Part shown: positions 51,001-60,029 of the stretch, piece after piece
Numbering within the stretch: the stretch's first letter is position 1
Layout of the letters: every line of letters starts with the position of its first letter
Assembly: GCF_037153985.1 (NCBI RefSeq)
Contig: NZ_JBBAYI010000001.1
Coordinates: 620,001-684,000 of the forward strand
Direction: 5' to 3'
Origin: Emticicia sp037153985
Lineage (GTDB): Bacteria; Bacteroidota; Bacteroidia; Cytophagales; Spirosomataceae
Length of the DNA: 64,000 nt
Translations under genes and position numbers: made by a program
Notes under the pieces: generated by a model
The model's input: only the letters and a program-made list of their open reading frames with translations
Database searches by the model: none
Told to the model about the DNA's origin: nothing

Positions 51001-51834
51001 ATGTTTACGACCGTGCTTCATCCGAAATTCAGTTATACAACACTATTATTTTTACTTAGCTTTATTCTGTTGGCTCAAAGTACCGAAGAAGCCATTTTTA
51101 ACCAGAAAATGAAGTTAGCTAAAGGTAACAGTACCGCCGAAACGGCTCTTACCATTGCTAAATCGTTTTTAGGCCAGCCTTATAAAGCTGGTACGCTCGA
51201 TGCTTCAGACAAAGAGCAACTTGTATGCAATTTAAAAGATTTTGATTGCTGGACTTTCGTAGAAACTGTTACGGCTATGTCTTTAACCAAGCATTCGGCA
51301 CAGGCTAATTTTAGCACATTTATGAATAACCTCAAAAAGCTGAGGTATCGGGATGGAGAGGTTAACGGCTATGCTTCACGCTTGCATTATTTTAAAGAGT
51401 GGGCTATCAGGGCTGAACAGAATAAAGTTGCACAGGATATTACCGAAATGATAGGCGGCATACCTGCCAATAAAGAAATAAACTTCATGACTCGCCATCG
51501 GGACTTATATGCTCATTTGCAAGATAACGACACTTATAATCTGATTGAAAAGCATGAGCGTAAGTTAAATAAACACGAGTTTTATTATATTCCTAAAGCA
51601 AACGTAAAGAAGCTGGAAAGCCAGATTCAGGACGGAGATATTATTGCTATTACATCTAATATCGAAGGACTTGACTTTAATCATGAAGGATTCGCCATTC
51701 GCCAGAACGGGCGCATCCATCTGCTACATGCTTCTTTAGAGATGAAAAAAGTAATTATTTCAACAGAACCACTGGCCGACTACCTGAATCGTTTCAAGAA
51801 ACACTCAGGCATAGCTGTTGTCAGGTTACTATAA
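51001..51834 (+). CDS. DUF1460 (amidase-like, NlpC/P60-fold) exported protein
   Basis: 277 residues with a signal peptide cleaved near LLAQST (residue 25). The body matches DUF1460: the Cys-containing segment FDCWTFVETV (about 80-89) supplies a candidate nucleophile Cys, with Asn/His in FNHEGFAIR later. Structures of the family show an NlpC/P60-like cysteine amidase fold acting on peptidoglycan fragments. Periplasmic or outer-surface. Downstream of the aminopeptidase on the same strand and ended by a strong terminator. Confidence 0.87.
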   Translation: MFTTVLHPKFSYTTLLFLLSFILLAQSTEEAIFNQKMKLAKGNSTAETALTIAKSFLGQPYKAGTLDASDKEQLVCNLKDFDCWTFVETVTAMSLTKHSAQANFSTFMNNLKKLRYRDGEVNGYASRLHYFKEWAIRAEQNKVAQDITEMIGGIPANKEINFMTRHRDLYAHLQDNDTYNLIEKHERKLNKHEFYYIPKANVKKLESQIQDGDIIAITSNIEGLDFNHEGFAIRQNGRIHLLHASLEMKKVIISTEPLADYLNRFKKHSGIAVVRLL

Positions 51835-51871
51835 TTAACAATGCCTCGGGTGGTCCGAGGCATTGTTAATT
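51833..51871. terminator. Bidirectional terminator
   Basis: 17-bp perfect stem (51833-51849 with 51855-51871), 5-nt loop, lying almost exactly between and overlapping the two convergent stop codons, followed by T5 on the plus side. Confidence 0.88.
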
Positions 51872-53153
51872 ATTTTTCTACAATCGTTTTGCCATCTTTC
51901 ATTACAAGACGGATGTCCCGTATTGCCTTTATATTTTCTGTTGGATTCCCCTTAACAACCAGAATATCAGCTAATAGGCCAGTTTTTATTCTGCCAACCT
52001 GTTTTTCCAGATGAAAAGCATCGGCATTGGTACTGGTAGCAGCTTTCAGGGCATCAATAGGTTTCATGCCGTATTCAACCAGCATTTCAATTTCACGGGC
52101 ATTATCACCATGAGCAAATACGCCAACATCACCCCCCATACAAATTTTAACACCTGAAGCTAGTATCTCTTTAAATGCCTCTTTTTTCTTTTGAATACGG
52201 TCGGGGTCAGGTCCACTGCCTTTTGCCCAGCCTCTATACTGCATAATGGCATCGCCTGCGGCCAGTGTTGGGCATAAATACACATTTTTTTCAACCATTA
52301 ATTTCCATATTTCTGGAGTTCCGTTATCGCCGTGCTCAATAGTTTCAACACCACCCATAATTGCCCTGCGCATTCCTTCGGCAGTTGAGGCATGTGCTAC
52401 CGTAGGGCGGCCGGCACTTTTAGCGGTTTCGACAATCAGTTTTATTTCATCTAACGAAAAAGTAGGTGCGGCTTCGCCTCGCAATCCCCATCGATAATCG
52501 GCATATATTTTAATTAAGTCAGCCCCTTTTCCAATCTGGTTTCTAACTTTTTTTATCAGGTCATCGTGTCCGTCGGCTTCTTCAGCTCCCTGAGGCACAT
52601 CAATTTCAGACGAAAAACCTTTTGGAGCATAGCTACCAGTGGCTACAAGTGCTTTTGTGGCAATTAACAGCCTCGGGCCAGGAATTATACCTTCGTTAAT
52701 AGCTCTTTTTAAACCCACATCATCAAATTCGGCCCCTTCTGTACCCAAGTCTCTGGCAGTTGTGAAGCCAGCCTTTAAAGTACGTTCGGCATGCGTAACC
52801 GCCCGTGCCGTTCGGTACGAACGTGCCTCTTTCAAAACTTGGTCGTCCCACGGTGTTTCATTATAAGGGTGCAAAAACAAATGCGTATGCCCTTCAATCA
52901 GGCCCGGTAGTAATGTACCATTTTTATAAACAATCGTTTTAGTATCTTTACCGAGACTTTTCTCGATGTCTGCCTGCGCTCCTACTCTTTCAATTTTATT
53001 ATCTTTCACCAAGACGCCATAGTTTTCATAAATTTTTTCACCATCAAAAACTCTGGCAGGTTTTAAGTAAATAGTTGTCTGTCCATGCAGGGTATTAACC
53101 CAAATCAATAACATTAGTAATACACTTAATTTTACTCGTATAGTGGTTTTCAT
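51870..53153 (-). CDS. Exported amidohydrolase (imidazolonepropionase-like)
   Basis: 427 residues with signal peptide cleaved near TLHGQ (residue 25). The amidohydrolase metal site is visible: GLIEGHTHLFLH (about 85-96, HxH), Lys of LIKIYADYR (about 215), His in VAHAST (about 247), EHGDNG (about 268) and Asp in CMGGDVGVF. The C-terminus has KTGLLADILVVKGNP and is typical of the family that hydrolyses dipeptides, imides or xenobiotic lactones. Exported forms are frequent in Cytophagales. The substrate is unknown. Followed on the same strand by no close gene. Confidence 0.87.
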   Translation of the reverse strand: MKTTIRVKLSVLLMLLIWVNTLHGQTTIYLKPARVFDGEKIYENYGVLVKDNKIERVGAQADIEKSLGKDTKTIVYKNGTLLPGLIEGHTHLFLHPYNETPWDDQVLKEARSYRTARAVTHAERTLKAGFTTARDLGTEGAEFDDVGLKRAINEGIIPGPRLLIATKALVATGSYAPKGFSSEIDVPQGAEEADGHDDLIKKVRNQIGKGADLIKIYADYRWGLRGEAAPTFSLDEIKLIVETAKSAGRPTVAHASTAEGMRRAIMGGVETIEHGDNGTPEIWKLMVEKNVYLCPTLAAGDAIMQYRGWAKGSGPDPDRIQKKKEAFKEILASGVKICMGGDVGVFAHGDNAREIEMLVEYGMKPIDALKAATSTNADAFHLEKQVGRIKTGLLADILVVKGNPTENIKAIRDIRLVMKDGKTIVEK

Positions 53154-53206
53154 GGTAAAGTTGTTTAGTTTATAAATAATGTAGTCACAGAAATGGAGAA
53201 GAATAA

Positions 53207-53374
53207 TTATTGTCGGAACCGACGAAGACCTATGAAACCAATGGTAATAAAAAGAAGCCCCATTGCTACTTTTGCGTTGGTTACCTCAGGAGTGAAGAAC
53301 CGCAAAACAACAAGTAAGATGCCGCATATAATAGCTACATAGCTAGAGTAGTAAGATAATTTGTTCTTATCCAT
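53207..53374 (-). CDS. 55-residue two-helix membrane peptide
   Basis: Short frame from ATG 53374 to TAA 53207. The peptide begins MDKNKLSYYSSYVAII and carries two hydrophobic segments (about 12-27, YVAIICGILLVVLRFF; and 36-50, VAMGLLFITIGFIGL) separated by TPEVTNAK, with a basic end RRFRQ. This two-helix hairpin with a basic tail fits a small inner-membrane protein. It is 53 bp upstream of the amidohydrolase on the same strand, possibly co-transcribed. No family recognised; gene status inferred from amino-acid pattern. Confidence 0.55.
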   Translation of the reverse strand: MDKNKLSYYSSYVAIICGILLVVLRFFTPEVTNAKVAMGLLFITIGFIGLRRFRQ

Positions 53375-53476
53375 TAGTATATTTGGTTAGGGGAATTTTT
53401 ATTTTTCTTCAAAAATAGAATTTTATTTAATTCTTTTATCTAAAATTATCATTTTTACGTAACAAATCAAAAACGT

Positions 53477-54013
53477 ATGCTTATTGGTATTGGCGGGGTT
53501 AGTCGTTCTGGTAAAAGCACGCTGGCTAACCTTTTGGTTACACATTTTCGGAAGAATGGCAAAAAAACAATTATTTTCCATCAGGACGATTTTGTTTTTC
53601 CTGAAACACAAATTCCTAAAATAAAAAACCGAACTGATTGGGAATCTCCGCGGTCGATTGACTTTGACTTGTTCAGAGAAGTTTTGATCCTGTTCCGCGA
53701 AAAGTTCGACGTTGTAATTGCGGAAGGACTTTTTGCTTTTTATGATGAGCCAACGAATCAGCTTTTCGATAAAAAACTTTATGTAAAAATTTCCAAACGT
53801 ACATTTCTGATTAGAAAAGCAATGGATACCCGATGGGGCTATGAGCCAACATGGTTTATTGACCATATCTGGCACTCTTTTCAGAAATATGGAAAGCCAC
53901 AAAGCAATATAAAGCATATACTTCAGGTAAGCGGCGAAGACGAATTTAATATGGAGAAGGTTATCAAATATCTGAATAAAAGTAATCCGAATACCGAAAA
54001 CCCTATACATTAG
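53477..54013 (+). CDS. Uridine-kinase-like P-loop kinase
   Basis: 178-residue P-loop enzyme. Walker A is GVSRSGKST (7-15); a catalytic-type Asp pair follows in HQDDFVFPE (about 36-43), and the later DFDLFREVLILFREKFDVVIAEGLF contains the Walker B-like strand (VVIAEG). C-terminal basic region with KISKRTFLIRKAMDTRWG (lid). This fits the uridine kinase/nicotinamide riboside kinase superfamily, which phosphorylates nucleosides. The substrate is unclear. Monocistronic; folD follows 144 bp later. Confidence 0.83.
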   Translation: MLIGIGGVSRSGKSTLANLLVTHFRKNGKKTIIFHQDDFVFPETQIPKIKNRTDWESPRSIDFDLFREVLILFREKFDVVIAEGLFAFYDEPTNQLFDKKLYVKISKRTFLIRKAMDTRWGYEPTWFIDHIWHSFQKYGKPQSNIKHILQVSGEDEFNMEKVIKYLNKSNPNTENPIH

Positions 54014-54157
54014 CCTACTAGTTGACGAGTCGGCCGTTGCCTCTGACCATTTTATAACAGTATCTTATACAGAACTTTGGCAATAAAAATCTGCACAATT
54101 AATTTTTGAATTTGTAGGTTTTAACAGACCTTTGCACTTTCATCAAAAATCAGCTCA

Positions 54158-55039
54158 ATGGAACTTATCGACGGCAAGTTAATTTCGGCTCAGGTAAAAC
54201 AAGAATTAAAAGAAGAAGTAGAAAAACAAAAAGCAAACGGTGGTAAAATACCGCATCTGGCTGCTATTTTGGTTGGTAATAATGGTGCTAGCGAAACCTA
54301 CGTAGCTAGTAAAATACGCTCATGCGAAGAAATAGGCTTTAAATCAACCCTGATTCGTCGTGACCCTAGCATTACAGAAGAAGAATTACTGGAAGTAATT
54401 ACCCAACTTAATAACGATGACGATGTAGATGGCTTTATTGTGCAATTGCCACTCCCTGAACACATCAACGTTGAAAAAGTAATTGAATCGATTGAGCCAA
54501 GAAAAGATGTAGACGGTTTTCATCCGATAAACATCGGCCGTATGGCTAAAGGCTTGCCAGCTTACATTTCGGCCACACCTTTTGGCGTACTTGAGTTAAT
54601 TAAAAGATATAAAATTGAAACCGCCGGCAAACATTGTGTTGTGGTTGGGCGCAGCCAGATTGTGGGCTTGCCTATGAGTATACTGATGCAAAGAAATACG
54701 TATCCGGGTAACTGTACGGTTTCGTTAGTACATAGCAGAACACAAAATCTGGCAGCAATTACACGTCAGGCTGATATTTTGATTGCAGCTTTAGGTAAAC
54801 CTGAATTTATTACGGCCGATATGGTAAAAGATGGTGCTGTGGTTATAGATGTAGGTTTAACACGTGTTGCCGATGCCTCCAAAAAAAGTGGGTTTGCGCT
54901 AAAAGGCGATGTCAAGTTCGATGAGGTAGCCCCCAAAGCAAGTTATATTACGCCAGTTCCTGGGGGTGTAGGGCTTATGACAGTTGCCGCATTAATGCAC
55001 AATACATTGTTATCTGCAAGAAGAGAGATTTATCAATAA
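54158..55039 (+). CDS. folD: Methylene-tetrahydrofolate dehydrogenase/cyclohydrolase
   Basis: 293-residue bifunctional enzyme of one-carbon metabolism, oxidising 5,10-methylene-THF to methenyl-THF and hydrolysing it to 10-formyl-THF. Catalytic-type YVASKIRSCEEIGF with Tyr and Lys near residue 49-53, VDGFIVQLPLPEH, the NADP-binding VVGRSQIVGLPMS and the C-terminal PVPGGVGLMTVAALMHNT are all present. Length and order are standard. It stands alone, with a very strong terminator downstream. Confidence 0.96.
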   Translation: MELIDGKLISAQVKQELKEEVEKQKANGGKIPHLAAILVGNNGASETYVASKIRSCEEIGFKSTLIRRDPSITEEELLEVITQLNNDDDVDGFIVQLPLPEHINVEKVIESIEPRKDVDGFHPINIGRMAKGLPAYISATPFGVLELIKRYKIETAGKHCVVVGRSQIVGLPMSILMQRNTYPGNCTVSLVHSRTQNLAAITRQADILIAALGKPEFITADMVKDGAVVIDVGLTRVADASKKSGFALKGDVKFDEVAPKASYITPVPGGVGLMTVAALMHNTLLSARREIYQ

Positions 55040-55060
55040 AATGTTCTGACACATATATAA

Positions 55061-55099
55061 CATAAAAAAAACAGGTAGTTGATACCTGTTTTTTTTATG
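55061..55099. terminator. Bidirectional terminator, folD and sufB
   Basis: 17-bp perfect stem (55061-55077 with 55083-55099) with a 5-nt loop, containing A8 and T8 tracts in its arms. Confidence 0.88.
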
Positions 55100-55155
55100 G
55101 GTAAAAGCACCTTTCAGAAACGAGATGCTTTGTATTTTTAATCAGTAAATCAGTA

Positions 55156-56601
55156 TTATCCGACACTACCTTCAAGCGAGATTTCGAGTAGCTTCTGTGC
55201 TTCTACGGCAAACTCCATAGGAAGCTGGTTTAAAACCTCTTTAACGTATCCGTTTACAATTAAAGCAACGGCTTGTTCGGTTGGAATACCGCGTTGGTTA
55301 CAATAGAATAACTGGTCTTCTCCGATTTTAGAAGTAGTTGCTTCGTGCTCAACCGTAGCCGATGAGTTATTGACCTCAATGTATGGGAAAGTGTGCGCGC
55401 CGCATCTGTCGCCCAATAGTAATGAATCACATTGTGAGAAATTTCTGGCGTTTTCTGCTCTTTTTGAAATATCTACCAATCCACGGTAAGAGTTCTGGCT
55501 TTTACCTGCCGAAATCCCCTTTGATACAATACGACTCTTGGTATTTTTGCCGATATGAATCATTTTGGTTCCGGTGTCGGCTTGTTGCATATTATTGGTA
55601 ACAGCTACTGAGTAGAACTCACCGATTGAGTTATCGCCTCTTAAAATAACCGAAGGATATTTCCAAGTAATGGCCGAACCGGTTTCTACCTGTGTCCATG
55701 AAATCTTCGACCTTTCACCAAAGCATAAACCTCTTTTGGTTACAAAGTTATAAATTCCACCTCTACCTTCTTTATCGCCAGGATACCAGTTCTGAACTGT
55801 TGAATATTTTACTTCACTGTCTTTATGAGCAAATATTTCAACAACAGCAGCATGTAGTTGGTTTTCGTCACGCTGCGGTGCGGTACAGCCTTCTAGGTAA
55901 CTTACATAAGCTCCTTCGTCGGCTACAATTAAGGTACGCTCAAACTGCCCTGTACCAGCGGCATTAATACGGAAGTACGTTGAAAGTTCCATCGGGCAGC
56001 GAACACCTTTCGGAATGTAACAGAAAGAACCGTCAGAAAAAACAGCCGCATTCAGTGCCGAATAGAAATTGTCTTTAACAGGCACAACTGAACCGAGGTA
56101 TTTTTTCACTAACTCGGGGTATTCTTGTATTGCCTCCGACATTGAGCAGAAAATAATACCCAACTCTTTGAGCTTGGTCTTGAAGGTTGTTGCTACCGAA
56201 ACCGAATCAATGACTGCATCGACAGCTACGCCCGATAAACGCTCTTGCTCCTTCAATGAAATACCCAGCCGCTCAAAAGTACGACGCAATTCAGGGTCGA
56301 TTTCATCAAGGCTATTTACAACCTTTTTCTGCTTAGGAGCAGAATAATATTTTATACTCTGAAAATTTACAGGTTCATATTTTACGTTAGGCCACTTAGG
56401 CTCAACCATATTTTGCCACACCCTGAATGCGTTCAAACGCCACTGCAGCATCCATTCCGGCTCATTTTTTTTCTCTGATATTAAACGCACTACATCTTCG
56501 CTCAAGCCCGCAGGCACTTCGTCTGCTTCAATGTCAGTATAAAATCCGTATTTGTATTCAGAAGTGGTTAATTCTTCTAGTAATTCTAAGTCTTTACTCA
56601 T
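55156..56601 (-). CDS. sufB: Fe-S cluster assembly scaffold SufB
   Basis: 481-residue SufB, the central scaffold of the SUF iron-sulfur assembly system, which forms the SufBC2D complex. Typical C-terminal part with CDSLLLGDRCGAHTFPY (the conserved Cys of the assembly site) and VEHEATTSKIGEDQLFYC is complete. In Bacteroidota sufB is usually followed by sufC, sufD and sufS; here the next genes on both sides are unrelated, so the rest of the SUF system must be elsewhere. A consensus -7 element lies 56 bp upstream. Full-length and probably functional. Confidence 0.95.
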   Translation of the reverse strand: MSKDLELLEELTTSEYKYGFYTDIEADEVPAGLSEDVVRLISEKKNEPEWMLQWRLNAFRVWQNMVEPKWPNVKYEPVNFQSIKYYSAPKQKKVVNSLDEIDPELRRTFERLGISLKEQERLSGVAVDAVIDSVSVATTFKTKLKELGIIFCSMSEAIQEYPELVKKYLGSVVPVKDNFYSALNAAVFSDGSFCYIPKGVRCPMELSTYFRINAAGTGQFERTLIVADEGAYVSYLEGCTAPQRDENQLHAAVVEIFAHKDSEVKYSTVQNWYPGDKEGRGGIYNFVTKRGLCFGERSKISWTQVETGSAITWKYPSVILRGDNSIGEFYSVAVTNNMQQADTGTKMIHIGKNTKSRIVSKGISAGKSQNSYRGLVDISKRAENARNFSQCDSLLLGDRCGAHTFPYIEVNNSSATVEHEATTSKIGEDQLFYCNQRGIPTEQAVALIVNGYVKEVLNQLPMEFAVEAQKLLEISLEGSVG

Positions 56602-56656
56602 GTATATTTTGCTTTATACTCTTATACTTAAACACCAGTTAAGTAATATTTGTTCG

Positions 56657-56664
56657 CAAATTTA
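56657..56664 (-). promoter_or_regulatory. -7 element of sufB
   Basis: Minus-strand TAAATTTG, exact consensus, 56 bp before the sufB ATG. Confidence 0.55.
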
Positions 56665-56725
56665 GACTTAATCCGTATATGATTAACTATTTTATCGAAT
56701 TTATTCTGTTAATTCAAGATTGGCT

Positions 56726-57211
56726 TTATTTCACAGCCTGAAATGTTGCTACAAATCCATAGGTAACCCCATTCAAAGTCAGTGTTGTGCTTCCTGTAAA
56801 AATATTATCAGTAAGTTCAACTATATCAAACACGGTGTCGTTTACCTCTCTACCCTGAAAAATGATTTTATCAATTTTGAATTTGGTCTCATTTTCAGTA
56901 AAACTCCAGTTGGCTTTTAACAAAAGGTCTGGGTCTGTTGCATTACACTTTGTAGCCCCTTCTCTGAACTCATACGTATTATTGGGGTAGAAGGTCAGCA
57001 GATTATCAGTAATACAAGTAGGTTGTGTAATTACTAAATCAATTTTAAGCCCGCCGGGTTGTGATGCTTCCGCTTTAGTATTCTTCCATGTTTTGGATAC
57101 AGTTCCGGCCAAAAGCTCAGTTTTGGACTTGTTTATGACGGTTTTTTCTTTGCAAGAAAACAAAATTAAGCTAGTAAAAGCCAGAAAAACCAGGGTTTTG
57201 ATTACTCTCAT
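56726..57211 (-). CDS. Lipocalin-like lipoprotein
   Basis: 161 residues from ATG 57211 (MRVIKTLVFLAF). Lipobox LFSC gives Cys at about residue 20. The body has a small beta-barrel pattern typical of lipocalin-like Bacteroidota lipoproteins: TELLAGTVSKTWKNT near the start (the WK motif), LTFYPNNTYEFREG and LKANWSFTENETKFKID, with two Cys (about 70 and 90) that may pair. Function is unknown. It starts 20 bp after the lpxB stop and is probably co-transcribed with it. Confidence 0.7.
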   Translation of the reverse strand: MRVIKTLVFLAFTSLILFSCKEKTVINKSKTELLAGTVSKTWKNTKAEASQPGGLKIDLVITQPTCITDNLLTFYPNNTYEFREGATKCNATDPDLLLKANWSFTENETKFKIDKIIFQGREVNDTVFDIVELTDNIFTGSTTLTLNGVTYGFVATFQAVK

Positions 57212-57231
57212 TTTTAAACAATTTATATAAT

Positions 57232-58356
57232 TCAATGATTTGCTAAGTTATTGCTTTTGAGTATTTCTACAATTCTCTGTCCGGTTTTAGCCGAAGCTCC
57301 TACACTCCCCAGAGAATACTTAATATGCTTATAATCAGCAATCTGTTGTTGTCTGTCATCAGAATCATTTAATACTTTTTTAATTTCACTAGCCAGATTT
57401 TGCACAGTCAGTTCATTCTGAATAAGTTCCCTTACGGCTTCTTTCTGCGCTATTAAGTTAACCAACGAAATAAAAGGAACCCTTATAAGCCGCTTTGCGA
57501 TTGCATAAGAGACCTTACTGGTTTTATAACAAACTACCTGCGGAACACCCAACAGGGCGGTTTCTAAGGTAGCTGTGCCAGAGGTAACCATGGCGGCTTC
57601 TGAATGGTTTAATAAATCGTAGGCTTGGTCAAAAACTACCCGCACGTTTTCAGATACAAATTTCTGATAAAACTCTTTGGGCAAGTTACTTACTCCTGCA
57701 ATAACGAACAGATACTCAGGAAATTGCTCTTTTGTAGCCACCATGAGTTCGAGCATCTGCTCAACTTCTTGCTTACGGCTACCCGGTAAAAGGGCAATAA
57801 TCTTGCGGTTTTCTAATTGATTTTGCTCAATAAAAGACAGATTGGGCTGAAATGCTGCAATAGCGTCAAATAATGGATTCCCCACAAATTCGACCTCAAA
57901 ATCGTATTTTTTAAAGAAGTCGACCTCGAATGGAAAAATTACAAACAGTTTGTCGATATTACGTTTCAGTTGCCATGCCCTATTCTGATTCCACGCCCAA
58001 ACTTTAGGTGATATATAATAAAATACGGTATATCCTTGTGGTTTAGCCCATTTAGCCAAACGCATATTAAAACCTGCATAATCTATCAGGATGATAGCAT
58101 CCGGCTTGAACTCTGCAATTTGAGCTTTACACTCACGAAAGAAACCCAGAATTTTACCCAGATTACGTATCACCTCGAAGAAACCCATAAAAGCCAAATC
58201 ATTGTAATGCTTTAAAATAGTAGCACCTGCGGCTTGCATATAATTGCCCCCCCAAGCAACAATAACAGCCTCTTTGTCTTCCTTTTTTATAGCATTAATC
58301 AGGTTTGAACCATGCAAATCTCCAGAACGCTCTCCGGCAATAATAAAATATTTCAT
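57232..58356 (-). CDS. lpxB: Lipid-A-disaccharide synthase
   Basis: 374-residue glycosyltransferase joining UDP-2,3-diacylglucosamine and lipid X in lipid A synthesis, membrane-associated on the cytoplasmic side. Starts with the Rossmann-type MKYFIIAGERSGDLHGSNLI, then FMGFFEVIRNL, ISPKVWAWNQNR and the UDP-binding LPGSRKQEVEQM (about 190-201), plus VTSGTATLETALLGVP near 260. Full length. It is upstream of the lipocalin-like gene and downstream of the queD-like gene (45 bp), a possible operon. Confidence 0.95.
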   Translation of the reverse strand: MKYFIIAGERSGDLHGSNLINAIKKEDKEAVIVAWGGNYMQAAGATILKHYNDLAFMGFFEVIRNLGKILGFFRECKAQIAEFKPDAIILIDYAGFNMRLAKWAKPQGYTVFYYISPKVWAWNQNRAWQLKRNIDKLFVIFPFEVDFFKKYDFEVEFVGNPLFDAIAAFQPNLSFIEQNQLENRKIIALLPGSRKQEVEQMLELMVATKEQFPEYLFVIAGVSNLPKEFYQKFVSENVRVVFDQAYDLLNHSEAAMVTSGTATLETALLGVPQVVCYKTSKVSYAIAKRLIRVPFISLVNLIAQKEAVRELIQNELTVQNLASEIKKVLNDSDDRQQQIADYKHIKYSLGSVGASAKTGQRIVEILKSNNLANH

Positions 58357-58401
58357 ACGTCTAACAGTGAGTTGTGAATCATAATGTGCTGAAAAAAACA
58401 G

Positions 58402-58812
58402 CTATTCGCCAAAGTATTCGACGTAATGGTTCGGCGTTTCTATCAATTTAATGCAATGAAGCGTAGCTCCATACTGGTTTTTAATAACCGGAGCAAGTAT
58501 GTTCCAGATTTCAACAGCAAAGACCTCTGTACTAGGAAATTTACCTTTCAGAAAAGGCACATCTTCATTCAGGAAAGTATGGTCAACTTTATCAATTATT
58601 TCTTGTTTCATGAGTTTACTCAGTTGTTTCAAATCCATCACGAAACCTGTATCGGGGTCAATTTCTCCTTTTACTGTTACAATCAATTCCCAATTATGCC
58701 CATGTATATTTGAACACAAGCCAAACACTTCTCTGTTTTTTTCTTCAGACCACTTCGCATTCCATAACCTATGGGCGGCATTGAATCTTTCCCGCCTTGT
58801 AATATAAATCAT
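58402..58812 (-). CDS. queD: 6-Pyruvoyl-tetrahydropterin synthase/QueD family protein
   Basis: 136-residue T-fold enzyme. Zinc ligands His14 (FNAAHRL), His37 and His39 (CSNIHGHNW), with Cys33 in the CxxxHGH pattern of QueD and PTPS-I rather than the ExxHGH of PTPS-III. The conserved Glu is in IETPNHYVEYFG. The reaction would be conversion of dihydroneopterin triphosphate to 6-carboxy-tetrahydropterin for queuosine, or to pyruvoyl-tetrahydropterin; sequence alone does not separate them. Divergent from hldD with its own -7 element. Confidence 0.86.
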   Translation of the reverse strand: MIYITRRERFNAAHRLWNAKWSEEKNREVFGLCSNIHGHNWELIVTVKGEIDPDTGFVMDLKQLSKLMKQEIIDKVDHTFLNEDVPFLKGKFPSTEVFAVEIWNILAPVIKNQYGATLHCIKLIETPNHYVEYFGE

Positions 58813-58876
58813 AATATTAAAATTGTAGTTTCGTTTTTATTAGCCTCTTATGAGCTAAACATATTTAAAAAGTTCA

Positions 58877-58884
58877 CAAAATTA
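58877..58884 (-). promoter_or_regulatory. -7 element of the queD-like gene
   Basis: Minus-strand TAATTTTG, consensus match, 65 bp before the ATG. Confidence 0.45.
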
Positions 58885-58993
58885 CCATCAAAAAAGCATT
58901 AACCTACGAATACTTATATAATTTACGGAGATATTCTTTAAAAAGTACAATTTAATCAAAGTTAAATCTATGGATTTACGTTCAGGAATGTAC

Positions 58994-59001
58994 TAAATTT
59001 G
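58994..59001 (+). promoter_or_regulatory. -7 element of hldD
   Basis: TAAATTTG followed by CAAAC, 27 bp before the ATG at 59028. Same TAAATTTGCAAAC string as the pyrophosphatase promoter. Confidence 0.55.
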
Positions 59002-59027
59002 CAAACTTATAACACTACTAAAGGTTT

Positions 59028-59993
59028 ATGATAATTGTTACGGGTGCCGCTGGTTTTATTGGAAGCTGTTTGATACAACGCCTAAATCAAGATGGCTTTA
59101 ATTTTATCATTGCGGTTGATGACTTTTCTAACCCGCTGAAAATGAAGAATTTAGCGGATAAGAAAATTCAGGAATATGTAAATCGTGACGTTTTTTTTGA
59201 CTGGCTTGATAAAAATCAGGCTGAAGTTGAGTTTTGCTTCCATATTGGCGCAAGAACCGATACTACTGAATTTGACCAAGAGGTTTTTAACCGATTAAAT
59301 CTTAATTATTCGAAACAAATCTGGAAAAAGTGCCATCTTTATCAGATTCCGCTCATTTATGCCTCTTCTGCGGCAACTTATGGTAACGGTGAATTCGGGT
59401 ATGACGACAACGAGTTACTTATTCCGCAGCTTAAGCCGTTAAACCCCTACGGTGAATCAAAAAATGAATTCGACAAATGGGCTTTAGTGCAAAAAGATGC
59501 TCCTTTTTTCTGGGCAGGTCTTAAATTTTTCAATGTTTTTGGCCCGAACGAATACCACAAAGGGAGAATGGCTTCGGTTATTTTTCATGCCTATAATCAG
59601 ATAAAATCAACAGGCAGAATCAAACTTTTCAAATCGCATCGCCCTGATTTCAAAGACGGCGAACAAATGCGTGATTTTGTGTATGTAAAAGATTTAATTG
59701 AAGTTTGTATTCATTTAATGCACTCTCGCCGAAACTCAGGTATTTATAACTTAGGCACAGGCAAAGCACGTACTTTTCTGGATTTAGCCAATTCGACATT
59801 TGCGGCTCTGAATCTTACGCCACAAATTGATTTTGTTGATACTCCTGCCGATATCCGCGATAAATATCAGTACTTTACCCAAGCCAATATGAGTAAACTG
59901 CGCTCGATAGGATACAAAAAACCATTTACTTCATTAGAAGATTCGGTTCAGGATTACGTAAGCAATTATTTAGTTGGAGATAATTATCTTTAA
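59028..59993 (+). CDS. hldD: ADP-L-glycero-D-manno-heptose 6-epimerase
   Basis: 321-residue short-chain epimerase of LPS inner-core heptose synthesis. The nucleotide-binding motif TGAAGFIGS is at 5-13; the catalytic Ser/Thr and Tyr-x3-Lys are seen in YASSAATYG and NPYGESKNEF. Downstream NVFGPNEYHKGRMASV and FKDGEQMRDFVYVKDL are typical HldD signatures. Length standard. It lies near lpxB, which fits a small envelope-synthesis neighbourhood, although on the opposite strand. Some relatives act on other sugars, but the MASV motif favours HldD. Confidence 0.9.
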   Translation: MIIVTGAAGFIGSCLIQRLNQDGFNFIIAVDDFSNPLKMKNLADKKIQEYVNRDVFFDWLDKNQAEVEFCFHIGARTDTTEFDQEVFNRLNLNYSKQIWKKCHLYQIPLIYASSAATYGNGEFGYDDNELLIPQLKPLNPYGESKNEFDKWALVQKDAPFFWAGLKFFNVFGPNEYHKGRMASVIFHAYNQIKSTGRIKLFKSHRPDFKDGEQMRDFVYVKDLIEVCIHLMHSRRNSGIYNLGTGKARTFLDLANSTFAALNLTPQIDFVDTPADIRDKYQYFTQANMSKLRSIGYKKPFTSLEDSVQDYVSNYLVGDNYL

Positions 59994-60021
59994 AATCTTC
60001 ATTTTATCCTCCTTTTCTTAC

Positions 60022-60029
60022 TATTTTTG
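60022..60029 (+). promoter_or_regulatory. -7 element of lepA
   Basis: TATTTTTG within ACTATTTTTGCAAA, identical over 14 bp to the leuS promoter. The short palindrome AATTGTT-TTGCAC-AACAATT follows at 60035-60054. Confidence 0.5.

Noticed and set aside
53423..54010. 195-codon open frame on the minus strand
   Set aside because: It lies antisense to the P-loop kinase, whose Walker A motif and family fit are clear. The antisense product is basic, low in pattern and has no recognisable domain.
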